Part shown: positions 32,748-45,222 of the stretch, one piece after another | Numbering within the stretch: position 1 is the stretch's first letter | How the letters are laid out: each line of letters starts with the position of its first letter | Origin: Ammopiptanthus mongolicus | Taxonomy: Eukaryota; Streptophyta; Magnoliopsida; Fabales; Fabaceae | Assembly (NCBI GenBank): GCA_039655645.1 | Contig: CM077345.1 | Coordinates: 63,091,959 to 63,155,958 of the forward strand | Direction: 5' to 3' | DNA length: 64,000 nt | Notes under the pieces: generated by a model | The model's database searches: none | What the model saw: only the letters and a program-made list of their open reading frames with translations | Told to the model about the DNA's origin: nothing | Program-made: the position numbers and the translations under genes

Positions 32748-33517
32748 CCAGATATCGTACCCAAGAGATTAATTTTGATAACTAAGTGGTAAAGCAAGTA
32801 CTGGAATAGGGAAATCCTTATTCTATTCAGACTAATCAAGAACTAGAATTTAAATAAATAATAATAGAGCAATGGTAAAAGATGATGAAAGAAGAATAAA
32901 AAGAGTTTAGAAATCAAGGGTAAAGAGCCTAGAGCCGTGGTTTCACTTGTGCTTTTCGATACCCCCAAATTATAATTTTATTCAGTTTCGCGGTTGTTTT
33001 TTGTATACCAATACCTCTACGAAGACTATTAATTGCTTGTCAGGCAATTAATATTCTTTTCCCCAAATAAACCAAATGGTTGTCAGGCAAAGAGTTTAAA
33101 TGATTAGAAAGCATTAAGCATAAATAAGTTGAATGATTGAAAGGAATAAATCACATTTTCCCAACTCTAGATATTAAACCTCGGTTATCCTATAGGTCTA
33201 CCAATTTAATTGGGCTTGATAGCCAAAATATCAATTAATTGATTAAGAGCATAGAAAGGGTGCGCAATCCTAGTATGGGATGAAGAACAACAGAATAACA
33301 TTATTTAAATAACAACTTTGAAACCAAATAGAATTGAATTAAAGCTAAGACATTGCGAAAAAGGTTTCTACTAACACAAGATCCACCACAAACGTAGTGT
33401 TGAATTTAGCTACTCATAGTAATAGAGAAAACCAAGTTCAACAATGGAAAACACATCCTGGATAATTAAAGAGGGAGAAGTTGTTTCCAACTTAATCTCC
33501 AGTTGTCAAATCCTACT
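32748..33517. other. Right flank of the Athila insertion, no gene recognised
   Basis: AT-rich DNA. Its first ~100 bp may continue the minus-strand envelope-like frame interrupted by Athila; after that only short frames are seen. It has a duplicated phrase, TTGTCAGGCAA, at about 33036 and 33075. It ends where an LTR-like TGTAACACCCCC begins, at 33518. Confidence 0.4.
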
Positions 33518-34521
33518 TGTAACACCCCCTCGGTGCTACGTCTCAAACTCAACGCGGAAAACATAAATAAAATAAAAGTGCTGGTTGCTTTTGGAAAATA
33601 CTTTAAGTAAATAATTATGTTCGAAAACGAGGGTTTTTAAAAAAAAAAAAAACACTTCTTCACGTTATACTTATTAAATACAGGAAAGATGAAATAAATC
33701 TAATAACATACACCAATATTAATCATTCATAACAAAATAAACATAAGGTATTAATGCCGAAGCATATAGGTTTTCTAGAAACAGAGTTTAACTAGTAGTA
33801 GAAGTTCTAGTCTATTAACACAGGTTACAGACTTCAAAATAATAAGTCAACATAAATACAACAGACAAAATACGACAGCTTCAAAAAGTAAAACTCTTGC
33901 TGGTCAGGCTAAAAGTAGCCATTGGGGAAAAACCACCAAAGTCAGCTCCGATTCCCGAAGGGATTCGGAGGGATCCTCTTTCTCTTCTTCTTCTTCATGG
34001 GACTCCATCATCAGAGCCCTCAAGTGTCCTCGGGGACATCTGGGCAGCATCTGTACATTTATCCAAAAACACAACAGGGTATCTAACATGTACATGCAAA
34101 GGTGAGATACTCATTCCACAAGTTTATCACGATAGCCGCACAAGCGATAAACAAAACATACGTCTAAATATAAATACAATTGCATTAACAGATATTCATA
34201 TAATCATAATATCTCAAACACCATAATGAGTTATAACAATGCATGAGACTCCAATATCATCTTTCTAATTCATGTTCTCCGGAGATTCTTAACTTCACTT
34301 CGTTGAGTGATAGGCCGTAAATACTCCTATAACACAATTGTCCTCATGAGTCGGCCTCTCAATTTAGGTCCAAACTCCAATTGTTCTAGGGTATCACGTC
34401 TCAACCATATCGTGAATAGTCCAGTCTCTGATTGAGTTCATCCGTGTTGGACAATCGATTACCACGGCACGGGGTTGCGATGCGACCGGCCTCTTGTGGA
34501 GTCTCGAACACAGGATGCCCC
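33518..34521 (-). mobile_element. U5-side fragment of a further Tekay-like LTR (minus)
   Basis: It starts on the plus strand TGTAACACCCCCTCGG...AACGCGGAAAACATAAA, resembling the U5 end of the solo LTR at 39175 (TGCAACACCCTTTCC...AATGCGGAAAATATGG). It carries an acidic minus-strand frame (34095-33904, MMESHEEEEEKEDPSESL) about 580 bp before the LTR end, a position comparable to the ORFs in the other LTRs. The U3 side is missing and is replaced abruptly by another LTR at 34522. Confidence 0.55.
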
Positions 34522-35662
34522 TATAGATATGAGATATCAAGTCTTCACATAGGTATAAATATTAGAGTAATATTTATACTGGATTGACCCACTATGAGAA
34601 CGCTGCATAATAGTTATGTAAGTGTCATGAGCGCTTCTCATGGTAACCAAAGTGAAGTAGTCCTTCGACTTGAAGTCACTACGATTCCTACATGAGGAGT
34701 TATAGGCTTTAATGCTACCAAACGCTATTCGTAACAGGATGATCATAAAGATAGTTATTAGGCCTCCAATGAATTATGTTGAGGGATGTGAGTGATGTAG
34801 ATAGGATTCGTCCCTCCTACATAACGGGAGTAATGTCATAGGCCTCTTAATAGAGTGAGACGTGAAAGTGTATGGCCATGTTGTAATGGGCCAATATGAG
34901 ATATTGGACCCATTTGTGATTGCACGTCTACTCGGTAATTGAGAAACAAATAATTGAACTTAACAAGGATGACACACTTATGCCTTGTGTTCAATTAAGA
35001 CATACGGACGAAAGGACATTTACTATAAGGTTATTTTGGTTACCGTAAGGTATGTATCGTATCACCGATATTCTCACAAATTGGGTAACAATGATGTATT
35101 TCTAGAGGCCGCTCATTGTTTATAATATTAAATGTGATTTAATATTATTGCCAATTTATTGAGAGCCTATAGGGCCACACGCATAGAGCAAATAGTCTGA
35201 GAATGAATTAATTTATTAAATATTATTTAATAATATTAATTATAAGATTGGGCCTGTAGCATACAAGCCCAATGAGGTTAGGTTAAGTGGGTGATAGCCT
35301 ATAATGATGAGCACGTCACTTAAGCGCTAAGGAGAGCTTACTGCGCATAACCTAGTGGCCGTCAAACCACCTTGGTAGGCGCGCCCCCTCACCTTTGCCG
35401 TCAGCTAGCACGACGTTTTCTCTGACGGTGTTTTGTTCGCATGGACTATGTAGAGGTGCTGCTCCATTGCGGTACTGGTGATAGCGTTGCTCGTAGTGCT
35501 CTTGATCGATTGAGAAGGACTGTTCTTCCCTTGCAGTGATCGCGGTAAAGCTACACTACAAGACGTAAACATTACATCATGAGTCATGACCATTCACATG
35601 GATCCTTTTTCTTGGGACTTTTTCCGCTGTGTTTTTCGTTTTTAATACGCAAATTCCCAACA
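34522..35662 (+). mobile_element. Left-truncated LTR, same family as 50012-51752
   Basis: From TATAGATATGAGATATCAAG the sequence follows the 50327-51752 part of the solo LTR (shared AAGTCTTCACATAGGTATAA, GAGAACGCTGCATAATAG, AACAAGGATGACACA) and ends ATTCCCAACA. It lacks about 315 bp of the left end. On the right it abuts TAATATTGTCC, the U3 sequence of LTR1, so it landed in that LTR. The left flank has since been lost, and no TSD can be checked. Confidence 0.75.
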
Positions 35663-36215
35663 TAATATTGTCCAAAAAATCTTACTTAAGGGTATTATGG
35701 TCATTTTACATAAGGACAAAGTTGTAGTTGTGAAAAAGGTAAGGGTCTTTTGGTCTTTTCGCGTCCAGATATTTTGAAAATCATCATGACACTTGGTGCG
35801 CATTACTAGGTGATGTGACCTGATGTGACTTCATGATTATCCGTTCACGAGTCCTGGTAAATCCATACGCAGCTCCGTTTGTCACCCGATTGGAGATTTC
35901 GCCTGAATAAAGCGTAGGAACTGATGTTTTTGAAAATTAACGAAAATGTTGGAAATCCAATTCTAAGACTAACTGTCTCGTTCACGGATTAAAATTAGGT
36001 CTTCTGAGTTATAAAATACTACTGTCAGGGAAAAAAACACAGATCGGGTTCCGTCTGAGTTTTCGACCCAAAATTTAACCGTAACTCCCTACGATAGCGT
36101 AGAGCGTGACTATGGTCTCAGTTTATTTTAATTCATTTTCTAAATCTCAGATAAAAATATAAATTCAATTATATAATTTACTGATATTAGAAGGCATGAA
36201 AATCGGGGTGTTACA
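35663..36215 (-). mobile_element. LTR1: U3 part of a Tekay-type LTR
   Basis: On the minus strand it starts TGTAACACCCCGATTTTC at 36215, next to the PPT, and matches LTR2 (43466-44020) and the plus-strand LTR at 60483 almost throughout. Shared blocks include CTACGATAGCGTAGAGCGT, GGAGCTGCG(T/G)-type words and CGTTTGTCACCCGATTGGAG. Only about 550 bp remain before the truncated LTR at 35662. Confidence 0.85.
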
Positions 36216-37417
36216 TTACTACCCCCTTAAAAAGAATTTTGTTCTTGAAATTCAACGTACCTTTTTAAAATAAACTCGGATATTGCTGCTGCATGTCCTC
36301 TTCGCGTTCCCATTAGCATCTCTGGTAAATTCATCCCATACGATCTTGACCAACGAAATGTTTTTACCTCGGAGTTCCTTAATCCTTTTATTCGCGATCC
36401 TTACATGCAAGGCCTCATACTCAAGGTTCTGTTTGAATTTTATTGACTCTGGTTCTAAGATGTGTGATGGATCAGGGGAATATTTTCTCAATTGAGAAAC
36501 ATCAAAGACATCATGAAGATAGGATAGGTTTGGTGATAAAGCGATATGATAGGCTACAGGACCAATTCGATGAAGAATTTGAAATGGTCCAATGAATCTA
36601 GGGGTAAACTTTCTAGATTTGATTGCTCAGCCAATCCCAGTCCTTGGAGTTACTCTCAGAAAAATATGGCCTCCTTCTTGGAAGTCTAAAGGTCTTCTCC
36701 TTTTATCGCTGTCACACTTTTGTCTGTGCTGTGCGATTTTCATCTTTTCCGTTATCATCTTGATTTGTTCCGTCATCTGTTGTACTACCTCCGGTCCAAG
36801 CACTTGACTTTCTCTTGTTTTATACCAACACAATGGTGTTCTACGTTTCCTGCCGTACAACGCTTTGTAAGGTGCCATACCTATGCTTGAATGAAAACTA
36901 TTGTTATAGGTGAACTCAATCAACGGTAAGAACTCATCCCAACTTCTTGTGTGTTCCAAAACACAAGCTCTTAATAGATCTTCCAATGATTGAATCATTC
37001 ATTCCGACCGACCATCTGTCTGAGGATGATAAGCAGGACTCAACCTCAACGTAGTTCAAAAATCCTTATGTAACTGCTTCCAGAATCTAGATGTAAATCT
37101 AGGATCTCTGTCGGAAACAATACTAGAAGGCACTCCGTGCAACCTTACTACTTCCTTGATGTAGATTTGGGTTAACTTCTCCAACGTATGACTTTCGCCA
37201 ATAGGTAAGAAGTGAGCACACTTTGTCAAACTATCAACGATTACCCAAATGGCATCATGCCTCTTGTTAGTCCTTGGCAACCCAACCACAAAATCCATAG
37301 ATATTCCATCCCATTTCCATTCTGGAATATCAAAAGATTGTAACAATCCTGCTGGCTTTGGGTGTTCTATCTTCGCTTTCTGACACACCAAGCAAGCCAA
37401 CACCTACTCGGCTACCT
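36216..37417 (-). pseudogene. Integrase C-half plus chromodomain-like tail (unit B)
   Basis: Minus-strand frames at 37403-37056, 36998-36627 and 36491-36252 encode integrase from LACLVCQKAKIEHPKPAGLL, through SMDFVVGLPRTNKRHDAIW (first Asp) and VSDRDPRFTSRFWKQLH (second Asp), to SIGMAPYKALYGRKRRTPL and the tail ISLVKIVWDEF. Stops and a frame change separate them. The segment begins abruptly between the His pair and the Cys pair of the HHCC zinc finger. At that point (37417/37418) it is joined directly to the exact end of LTR2. PBS, gag, protease, RT and RNase H are absent. A PPT (plus strand ACTACCCCCTTAAAAAGAA) lies at 36218-36236. Confidence 0.9.
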
Positions 37418-38491
37418 TGAGACAAACCCTTCCTCGGAGGTCCCATTGGTAACCCGAGCTCAAATTCTTAACATCGCAGCGCAGCGTGGTAATATAAAAA
37501 TGTGGAAATATTAAAACAACCAACACACTGATACCATAATAACATACACAAATACAAAAGTAAGAGTACTGGCTTTCTCAGTAGAGCCTACAACCGACAT
37601 CACAACCAACTATCAATTTCAGAGTACGCAACTTAAACAAACTGAAAGCATGGTAACCAAAATAAAATACATACGACTTCTTCTCCTGGCCCCAAAAATA
37701 CATTTTCGCTCAAATCTATGTACTGGCCATAACAACTAAGACTACTAAACCCCATAGGACTATGACAAAGGTAGTGAAAACCCCCAAGCTCTACAATCCT
37801 CCAGTGCTAGGATTCGAGGCTCTCCCGCCAGTATCCGGTTCAACAGGTATGCCATCGATCTCCTCTGGCAACTCCTCAGTAGGATCTTCTCGTGCGATCG
37901 AGAATAAATACAATAAAATTTAGAGAAAATATAGGCGATAAGAAACAACAACTCATCATAAATGGGAAAACAACTATAAAATAATTTAAATAGATAGAAA
38001 CACTCAACAACACAGCAGTGTCAATCAATCAACTCCCAAACCATTCTCTCTTAACTACTGTCTCTTACACTCATGCAACTAACGACTATGTGGACGCGAT
38101 CACGACGCGACAGCCCCAACAGATCAAGATGTCCTGTTCATCTCTGCGCCACCCCCCGTAATGCAAGGTTCGGCCAACAGCCCACAGGCTCAACTCGTCT
38201 AATGGATACGACATATTCCTCGCTCGCAGGCCAGGTCGAAATATTCGCCCGTCAACAACGCAACTTACGGTAACGAAATATCCCCCCGCCCGCAGGCCAG
38301 ATCGATCGTCCGTACGCCAACACAATGATGAACACAACTATGCAACATGAATCTCACTGACTCATCTCGGATCAACACTTAGTGTCTCAACCACAACTTA
38401 CTTATAACAACCACGACCAACTTTATCCGGCTTAACCGGGTATCAATTTTAAATCACAAAGCAAACAAATGAACTGGATATCTAGGTTGAG

Positions 38492-38494
<3 letters not shown>

Positions 38495-38535
<41 letters not shown>
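38495..38535. repeat. (TA)n microsatellite in LTR2
   Basis: About 20 TA units at the LTR position where LTR4 has (CA)n(TA)n and the copy E LTR has (TA)n(GT)n. A second, longer TA tract lies at 38829-38899. Confidence 0.95.
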
Positions 38536-38537
<2 letters not shown>

Positions 38538-38824
38538 TCGACTTTCTCACCACATATTCATCTCCTAACTCATTAGAATTTACTGCCTATCTCTACTCCG
38601 ACATCAGCAGGCACAACATCACATCATAAAGCAACCAGAAACAGATTCAATGATAATATCAACTTATAGATAAATTCAAGTAATTATAAACATATAATAG
38701 GCATAACATACATATCACATATATTATAATAAACATCCAAGCACAGAACAAGCAACCTCGACATACAGTAAAATCAACCTAGCGGCCAATCGACTTCAAG
38801 TAGGGTTTAGGTCGCCCTACGCAT

Positions 38825-38902
<78 letters not shown>

Positions 38903-39174
38903 TTCAATCTTGCATTCCCGACGATATTGTGGTTCTTTCCCCCTCCTTAATAATGTTCCCATGCGACTCCGATTGCGGCTTTGCAACTGTCAATCGTGCG
39001 TGCTTTCGAATGTTCGAACACTGTCGGATCCTTCACAACAAACCACAACGAGAAATCAATGAAATCCAATCAAAAACCCTCTAGTAAATATGACCAAGGT
39101 TCTGCCCCTATTTATTTAAATAGGTTAGGGATGCTGAAATTCTATGAACTTTTGGATTAATGATCCTTAAGCAT

Positions 39175-42100
39175 TGCAACACCCTTTCCTGAGTGTCACA
39201 TTCTCGAACGTTTATAAGGCCGAAAATATTATTTAATGCGGAAAATATGGTTTTTTTTTCTTTTCACAAGATGTAATGGGATTTAGTAAAGGTAAATAAT
39301 ACTAATAAACGAACTTAGATTCGCCATGCATTTCTAGAACATGATGTATAATAAACACAGAACAGAAACAGAAATAGAAACGTCAACATTACTGTATACA
39401 GACATAAGTCTAATGTATAACTGACATAAGAAAATACAATAAGTACTAGGAGTCATAGCTCCAAAAAGGTACTACAAAACTGATATAGTCTGGCCGACAA
39501 CAAAACTAAAACAGCAAAAAGAGTCCGCCTTCGGGCTCAAGGAGACTACTGAACTGAACCATTGTCACGTCCATTTGTTCAAGCAGCAATAGCAAGTACC
39601 AGCAGAAAACATACAGATATGGGTGAGATTCCCGTTCATCAACACAACAAAACAGCAGTAGTAAAAACGAGACGACTCACCGGGTAACAGTGTACCCAAC
39701 ATGCTTACAAAGGTTCTCAATATAAATCATGTTAAGCAGTCAACAACATAATATCATGCTAAACATTTAACAGCATAATATAAGGCATTCTTAAACAATA
39801 CAACGATGTATAATTGTAAATGTAAACATCAATAGCCATGCAATGCAATGTATATGACTCAATGTCAATGTCACTGGGTACTACTCTGACCCCTACTCCA
39901 TGGAGCTAACAAAACATTCGGAGAGAGTGAATGGGAGGACATGTTCCGGTTTCTGCCAGCCATGAGCAAGATGCTACAACATTCGTAACGTGCACGTATA
40001 TGGCCTTACGGAAACACTCTCGACCAAACATGAAAAGTATGACATCTAGTAGAGGATATCAGTGCATTGCACGGATTTGCCACGCACATGTCAGCCCTTC
40101 CAACCCTGATACCTCCAAAAAGACCATTGAAGATCGTCACCGTAAGATTCGCACCCGCATCAAGGTGTAAGCTCAACTCCTAGGCTCAAGGCCTTACAAC
40201 TATGCAAATGAAATGCCAATGCTTACACAAAGCAGATGCGATCAAGCAATGTCTATCCTTCGGATAAACCTCGAAGTCTACTAAGGTTCTCTTCATTAGG
40301 AACTATATGCGTATTTTGAAAAACAAAACCTTTATCCATCGGATAAATCTCGTGATCTTTCCGGGATCGAGTCATCACAAGACTGAAACAATTGAACGAC
40401 TGATCGGGGTCCGAATCACCGGTCCGTCGTCGAACTACTGTTTCAAATCCCAAAACGTTTCATGTTTGTGTTTATGTCTTATGAAGTCATTGATGTACTA
40501 GGTCAACAATGGTATAGTATATGGTCTTGTTCCACCACATACCATACTTAATTATCCCTTGTCTTCAACTCTAAGTCAATTACTTAACTTAGGTTTTTAA
40601 TGCATAAAACTTTACGAGTTGAGTTAAAAACTCCTTTGTTAACCAAAACAACTTCTCAATTGAAAACTCATTTGATTTGAAACAACTTTTGAACCACTTA
40701 CTCTATTTCTAGCACTTTATGAAAACAGGAAATTCGCTTAGCGGAGTTAAATTCGCTTAGCGAAAATGAGGTAGTAATACCTCTTTGAAAACTCCCCTGT
40801 ATAGCTGGGCGAGAAATGGCTCGCTCAGCGAAATTCGCTTCATTCGCTTAGCGAAAAGGAGGCAGTGATGCCTAACTTGTATTTTCTCTATTTTTGCCCA
40901 GCGAAATTGGATTCGCTTAGTGAAAATTGCCTTGAAACAAGAAATTAACCTTGTTAAAGAAAAGCCTTATGGAACTATATTGATTCTCATGAAACTTTTC
41001 ATTAATCCACTTTTAAGTTACTTGATTAACTAGATGAACTACGAATAAGGTATAAAACATGTCTCACTTTGGTGAAAACACTTTGAGATTGAAACTTTGT
41101 TTGATCTTTGGATCAAAATCATTTATGGTTTTTGTTTAAGGCATAAGCCACTAAAAACATTTTTCTTACATCAAAACTTGAATGATTCAAGAACTACACA
41201 TTACCCTCCTTTTCTCAAGGTCATGGCTAAAAGCCAACTAGGAACCAATGTGAAGTTTTACTTCACCAACTAATTAAATCATGGCTCACAAAACCTACAC
41301 ACTTATGATCAACAATAACACACAACATTGCATCATAATTAAGCACCTAAGCACAAAAGTCCATACTTGATCTAGTAATCAAAGTAGGTTTTTCATCATG
41401 CAAGAAATCATTTTCTCACCTAGAGAACATCATCATAAAACATATGATAAGGCATACAAGCATAACTACAAATATCACACATTGTTCTCCAAGAGAACTT
41501 AACACAACTTAACCATTAAAAGTGAACCCAAACTAAAGGGTTTCACCCACACATAACTTAAACAACCATCTTCACTACCGCCATCTTGGTGTGAATGAGG
41601 TTTACCCCCCATACCTGTTGATGAGCAGATTCCCGGATCAAAGTCGGTTGATCGGTTTGTGAACCTCCTGGCAATCGTCAACAACTACAACAACATAACA
41701 ATCAAACATCAAACAACAATCAAAGCCAATCTCAACTATTCTAACAAAGAGGATTTCGGCCACCCTAGGTTAAAAAGGTTAGGAATTGATCTTGGTTTCC
41801 CATTTCATGGATTCAAAGGCACTAGGATAGCTAAGGATGAAATCAAGTGTTAGAAATCAAAAATTGATGAAAACACTATTCATCATCATCAAGTAGGGTT
41901 CGGCCAAAAAGGGATTTTAGGATATGATGGGAGTTGAATCATAAGCTCTTGGGTTTTGGTAGAGATTGATGATGTGAGTTCAAAGAACTTGGTCTTACCT
42001 CAAAAGGATTTTTCTACAATTTCCTATGGATTTTCAAAGTTTTGGATCTAAGAAATTCTTTTCATGAAAATGAAGATTGATCTTGAAATAAAGAAAGATT

Positions 42101-42848
42101 CAAGAAGCTAAGAGATCATAGAAGTGATCTTACCTTGAAATGAAGGAAGATTGCTCAAGGAATCAAGTGATTCCAACAAGAAATCAAGGAGCTTCAAGAC
42201 CAACAATGGTGTTTTCTCTCAAGAACAATTATGGAGCTCTATGTTTGGAGGGGCTGTGCGAAAATGAGATAGTGAGGGGCTGAGTTCAGCCTCTTAAGAG
42301 CTCACTTAAGGGTAAAAAGGTCATTTGCCCAATAGGGTAAAATGGTAAAAGTGTAAAAGGCTAAGGTTAGGGGCATTTTGGTCATTCTGCATCCAGATAT
42401 TTCCGAACGTCATGACGACTCTGGCATACTCTCCCAAGTGTCCTGGGATGATGTGATATCAAGATTATCCGTTGGCGAGTCCAGGTAAACCCATATGTGG
42501 CTCCGTTTGTCACCCGATTGAGGATTCCGCCCGAACGAAGGTCAGGAAGTGATTTTTCTGAAATTTGTATGGAATTTAACCAAAACGTAGAGCATCAAAT
42601 TCTAAGACTTACGGTCTCATCACGGGTCCATCTGAGGTCTTCTGAGCAGTAAAATCATACTGTCAGTGTAAAAACGAAAGACCGGACTCCGTTTGAGTTT
42701 TTAACTCAAAACTTAATCGTAGCTTCCTACGATATCGTTGAGCATGACTATGGTCGCGGAATATTTTATTTCTATTCCTAAGACCTCGAATAAAATAAAG
42801 ACATTAAAATACTGAAGAATTAGAATACATGAAAATCGGGGCGTTACA
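39175..42848 (-). mobile_element. Long solo LTR, 3674 bp, TSD AGCAT
   Basis: On the minus strand it starts TGTAACGCCCCGATTTTCATG (42848) and ends GGAAAGGGTGTTGCA (39175). Perfect AGCAT duplications flank it (39170-39174 and 42849-42853). The host sequence CCTTAAGCATGACTAAG, intact in LTR4 near 53311, confirms the insertion. Its U3 (about 42380-42760) resembles that of the host LTR (CGTTTGTCACCCGATTG, TTATCCGTT), so it is a related but distinct Tekay-like family. It has no protein-coding frame of note, no PBS and no PPT. Its internal palindrome cluster is described separately. Confidence 0.9.
40732..40925 (-). repeat. Cluster of TTCGCTTAGCGAA palindromes
   Basis: ATTCGCTTAGCGGA (40732), ATTCGCTTAGCGAAAAT (40751), CTCGCTCAGCGAAATTCGC (about 40830), ATTCGCTTAGCGAAAAG (about 40842), GCCCAGCGAAATT and ATTCGCTTAGTGAAAAT (about 40911) give at least six near-palindromic sites within 195 bp of the solo LTR. 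Confidence 0.85.
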
Positions 42849-44020
42849 AGCATGACTAAGACATAATCTATGATCAATTGTAAAAAATTTGAACCAAAAC
42901 CCTTTCAACCAACAAACTAGGGCTTCGGCCATCATGGTTAGAAATAGGCGAGAGTTTGATTTGGTTTTCTAACCACTTGGATTACATTATCATAGAATGA
43001 AAGAGGTGAAATCAAGAATCATTTCACAAATTTGATCCAAAAACCCATTTCCCCGAAAACTCCTAGGTTCGACCACTTTAAGTTAAATAGGCTAGGATGC
43101 TTATTTGTTTTCATGCTCTTATATTATGAAAGAAGAGGATGAAACTAGATCATAGAAATTGGTTTGACATTAAAAGGATTTTTCTACAATTTTTCATATA
43201 TTTATGAAGTTTATGCATCAACTTGAACAAAAGCTGGAAAGCAGGAAATTTTAATGGAGAAAGATGAAGATTGAGAGCTCAAGAATGAAGTCTATACCTC
43301 CTAGATGATGAAGACGGATGAGGTGATCAACTTTGCATCTCAAAAGTTCTTGAAAAGCTTTAAGGAAATGGAGAGAAAAATGGAGTAATAAAGAAGAAGA
43401 AGAAGAAGAAAGAAGTGAAGGAGGAGGAGAGGAAGAGATGGTCGAATATGAGGTTAATGGGAGGGTAATGTTGTCCAAAAAATCTCACTTAAGGGTATTA
43501 TGTTCATTTTACATAAGGACAAAGTTGTAATTGTGAAAAAGGTCAGGGGCATTTTGGTCTTTTCGCGTCCAGATATTTTGAAAATCACCATGACACTTGG
43601 CGCATATTACTAGGTGATGTGACCTGATGTGACTTCATGATTATCCGTTCGCGGGTCCCAGTAAATCCATACACAGCTCCGTTTGTCACCCGATTGGAGA
43701 TTTCGCCCGAATAAAGCGTAGGAACTGATTTTTTTTCAAATTTAATGAAAACGTTGGAAATCCAATTCTAAGACTAACTGTCCCGTTCGTGGGTCAAAAT
43801 TAGGTCTTCTGGGTAGTAAAATACTACTGTCAATGAAAAAAACATAGACCGGGCTCCGTCTGAGTTTTCGACCCAAAATTTAACCGTAACTCCCTACGAT
43901 AGCGTAGAGCGTAACTATGGTCTCCGTTTATTTTAATTCATTTTCTAAATCTCAGATAAAAATATAAAATGATTTATATAATTTACTGATATTAGAAAGC
44001 ATGAAAATCGGAGTGTTACA

Positions 44021-45222
44021 TTACTACCCCCTTAAAAAGAATTTCGTCCTCGAAATTCGACGTACCTTTTTAAAATAAACTCGGATATTGCTGCTGCATG
44101 TCCTCTCCACGTTCCCAGGTAGCATCTCCGGTAACTTCATCCCATACGATCGTGACCAACAAATGTTTTTACCTCGGAGTTCCTTAATCCTCTTATCCGC
44201 GATCCTTACAGGCAAGACCTCATACTCAAGGTTCTCTCTCAATTGTATTGACTCTGGTTCTAAGATGTGTGATGGATTGGGGTAATATTTTCTCAACTGA
44301 GAAACATGAAAGACATCATGAAGATTGGATGGGTTTGGTGGTAAAGCGATATGATAGGCTATAGGACCAATTCGACGAAGAATTTGAAATGGTCCAATGA
44401 ATCTAGGGGTAAGCTTTCTAGATTTGATTGCTCTGCCAATCCTAGTCCTTGGAGTTACTCTCAGAAAAACATGGTCTCCTTCCTGGAACTCTAAAGGTCT
44501 TCTCTTTTTATCGCTGTAACTTTTTTGTCTGTCTTGTACGATTTTCATCTTTTCCCTTATCCTCTTGATTTGTTCCGTCATCTGTTGTACTTCCTCTGGT
44601 CCTAGCACTTGACTTTCTCTTGTCTCATACCAACACAACGGTGTTCTACATTTCGTGCCGTAAAAGGCTTCGTAAGGTGCCATACCTATGCTTGAATGAA
44701 AAATATTATTATAGATGAACTCAATCAACGGTAAGAACTCATCCCAACTTCCTGTGTGTTCCAAAACCAAGCTCTTAAGAGATCTTCCAATGATTTAATC
44801 GTTCGTTCCGACTGACCATCCATCTGAGGATGATAAGCAGGACTCAACCTCATTTTAGTTCCCAAAGCCTTATGTAACTGCTTCTAGAAGCTAGATGTGA
44901 ATCTAGGATCTCTGTCGGAAACAATACTAGATGGCACTCCGTGCATCCTTACTACTTCCTTGATGTAGATTTGGGTTAACTTCTCCAACGTATAACTTTC
45001 GCCAATAGGTAAGAAGTGAGCACACTTTGTCAACCTATCAACGATACCCCAAATGGCATCATGCCTCTTGTTAGTCCTTGGCAACCCAACCAAAAAATCC
45101 ATAGATATTCCATCCCATTTCCATTTTGGAATATCAAAAGATTGTAACAATCCTGCTGGCTTTGGGGTGTTCTATCTTCGCTTTCTGACACACCAAGCAA
45201 GTCAACACATACTCGGCTACCT
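44021..45222 (-). pseudogene. Integrase C-half plus tail (unit C)
   Basis: Same content and limits as unit B: frames 45150-44884 (WDGISMDFLVGLPRTNKRHD, VSDRDPRFTSSF) and 44770-44024 (SIGMAPYEAFYGTKCRTPL, QEGDHVFLRV, FIGPFQILRRIGP), with the chromodomain-like tail shifted out of frame by a frameshift near 44140. It begins at the same nucleotide as unit B relative to the LTR end (45222/45223), between the two halves of the HHCC finger. The PPT is at 44023-44041. Unit B and unit C are therefore tandem copies of one LTR/half-integrase structure. Confidence 0.9.

Larger units (their letters stand above)
37418..44020 (-). mobile_element. LTR2: Tekay-type LTR split by a solo LTR
   Basis: It reads from TGTAACACTCCGATTTTC at 44020 (minus) to ...GGTTTGTCTCA at 37418. 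With the 3674-bp insertion (39175-42848) and one TSD removed it is about 2.92 kb. It serves as the upstream LTR of unit B and the downstream LTR of unit C. It contains two 66-bp repeat units (38225, 38291), TA microsatellites, and an acidic frame (DPTEELPEEIDGIPVEPD, about 37811-37892) near U5. Sequence around 37520-37545 is the unoccupied counterpart of the site filled by the solo LTR at 50012. Confidence 0.85.

Noticed and set aside
33518..36215. 33518-34521 and 35663-36215 as the two halves of one LTR split by the LTR at 34522
   Set aside because: The U5 end at 33518 does not match the U5 end of the LTR1/LTR2 family (37418, 49898), so the halves belong to different families.
38495..38899. 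Possible CRISPR-like or satellite array
   Set aside because: The repeats are simple TA tracts and a two-unit minisatellite. There are no regularly spaced direct repeats with unique spacers, and the genome is a plant.
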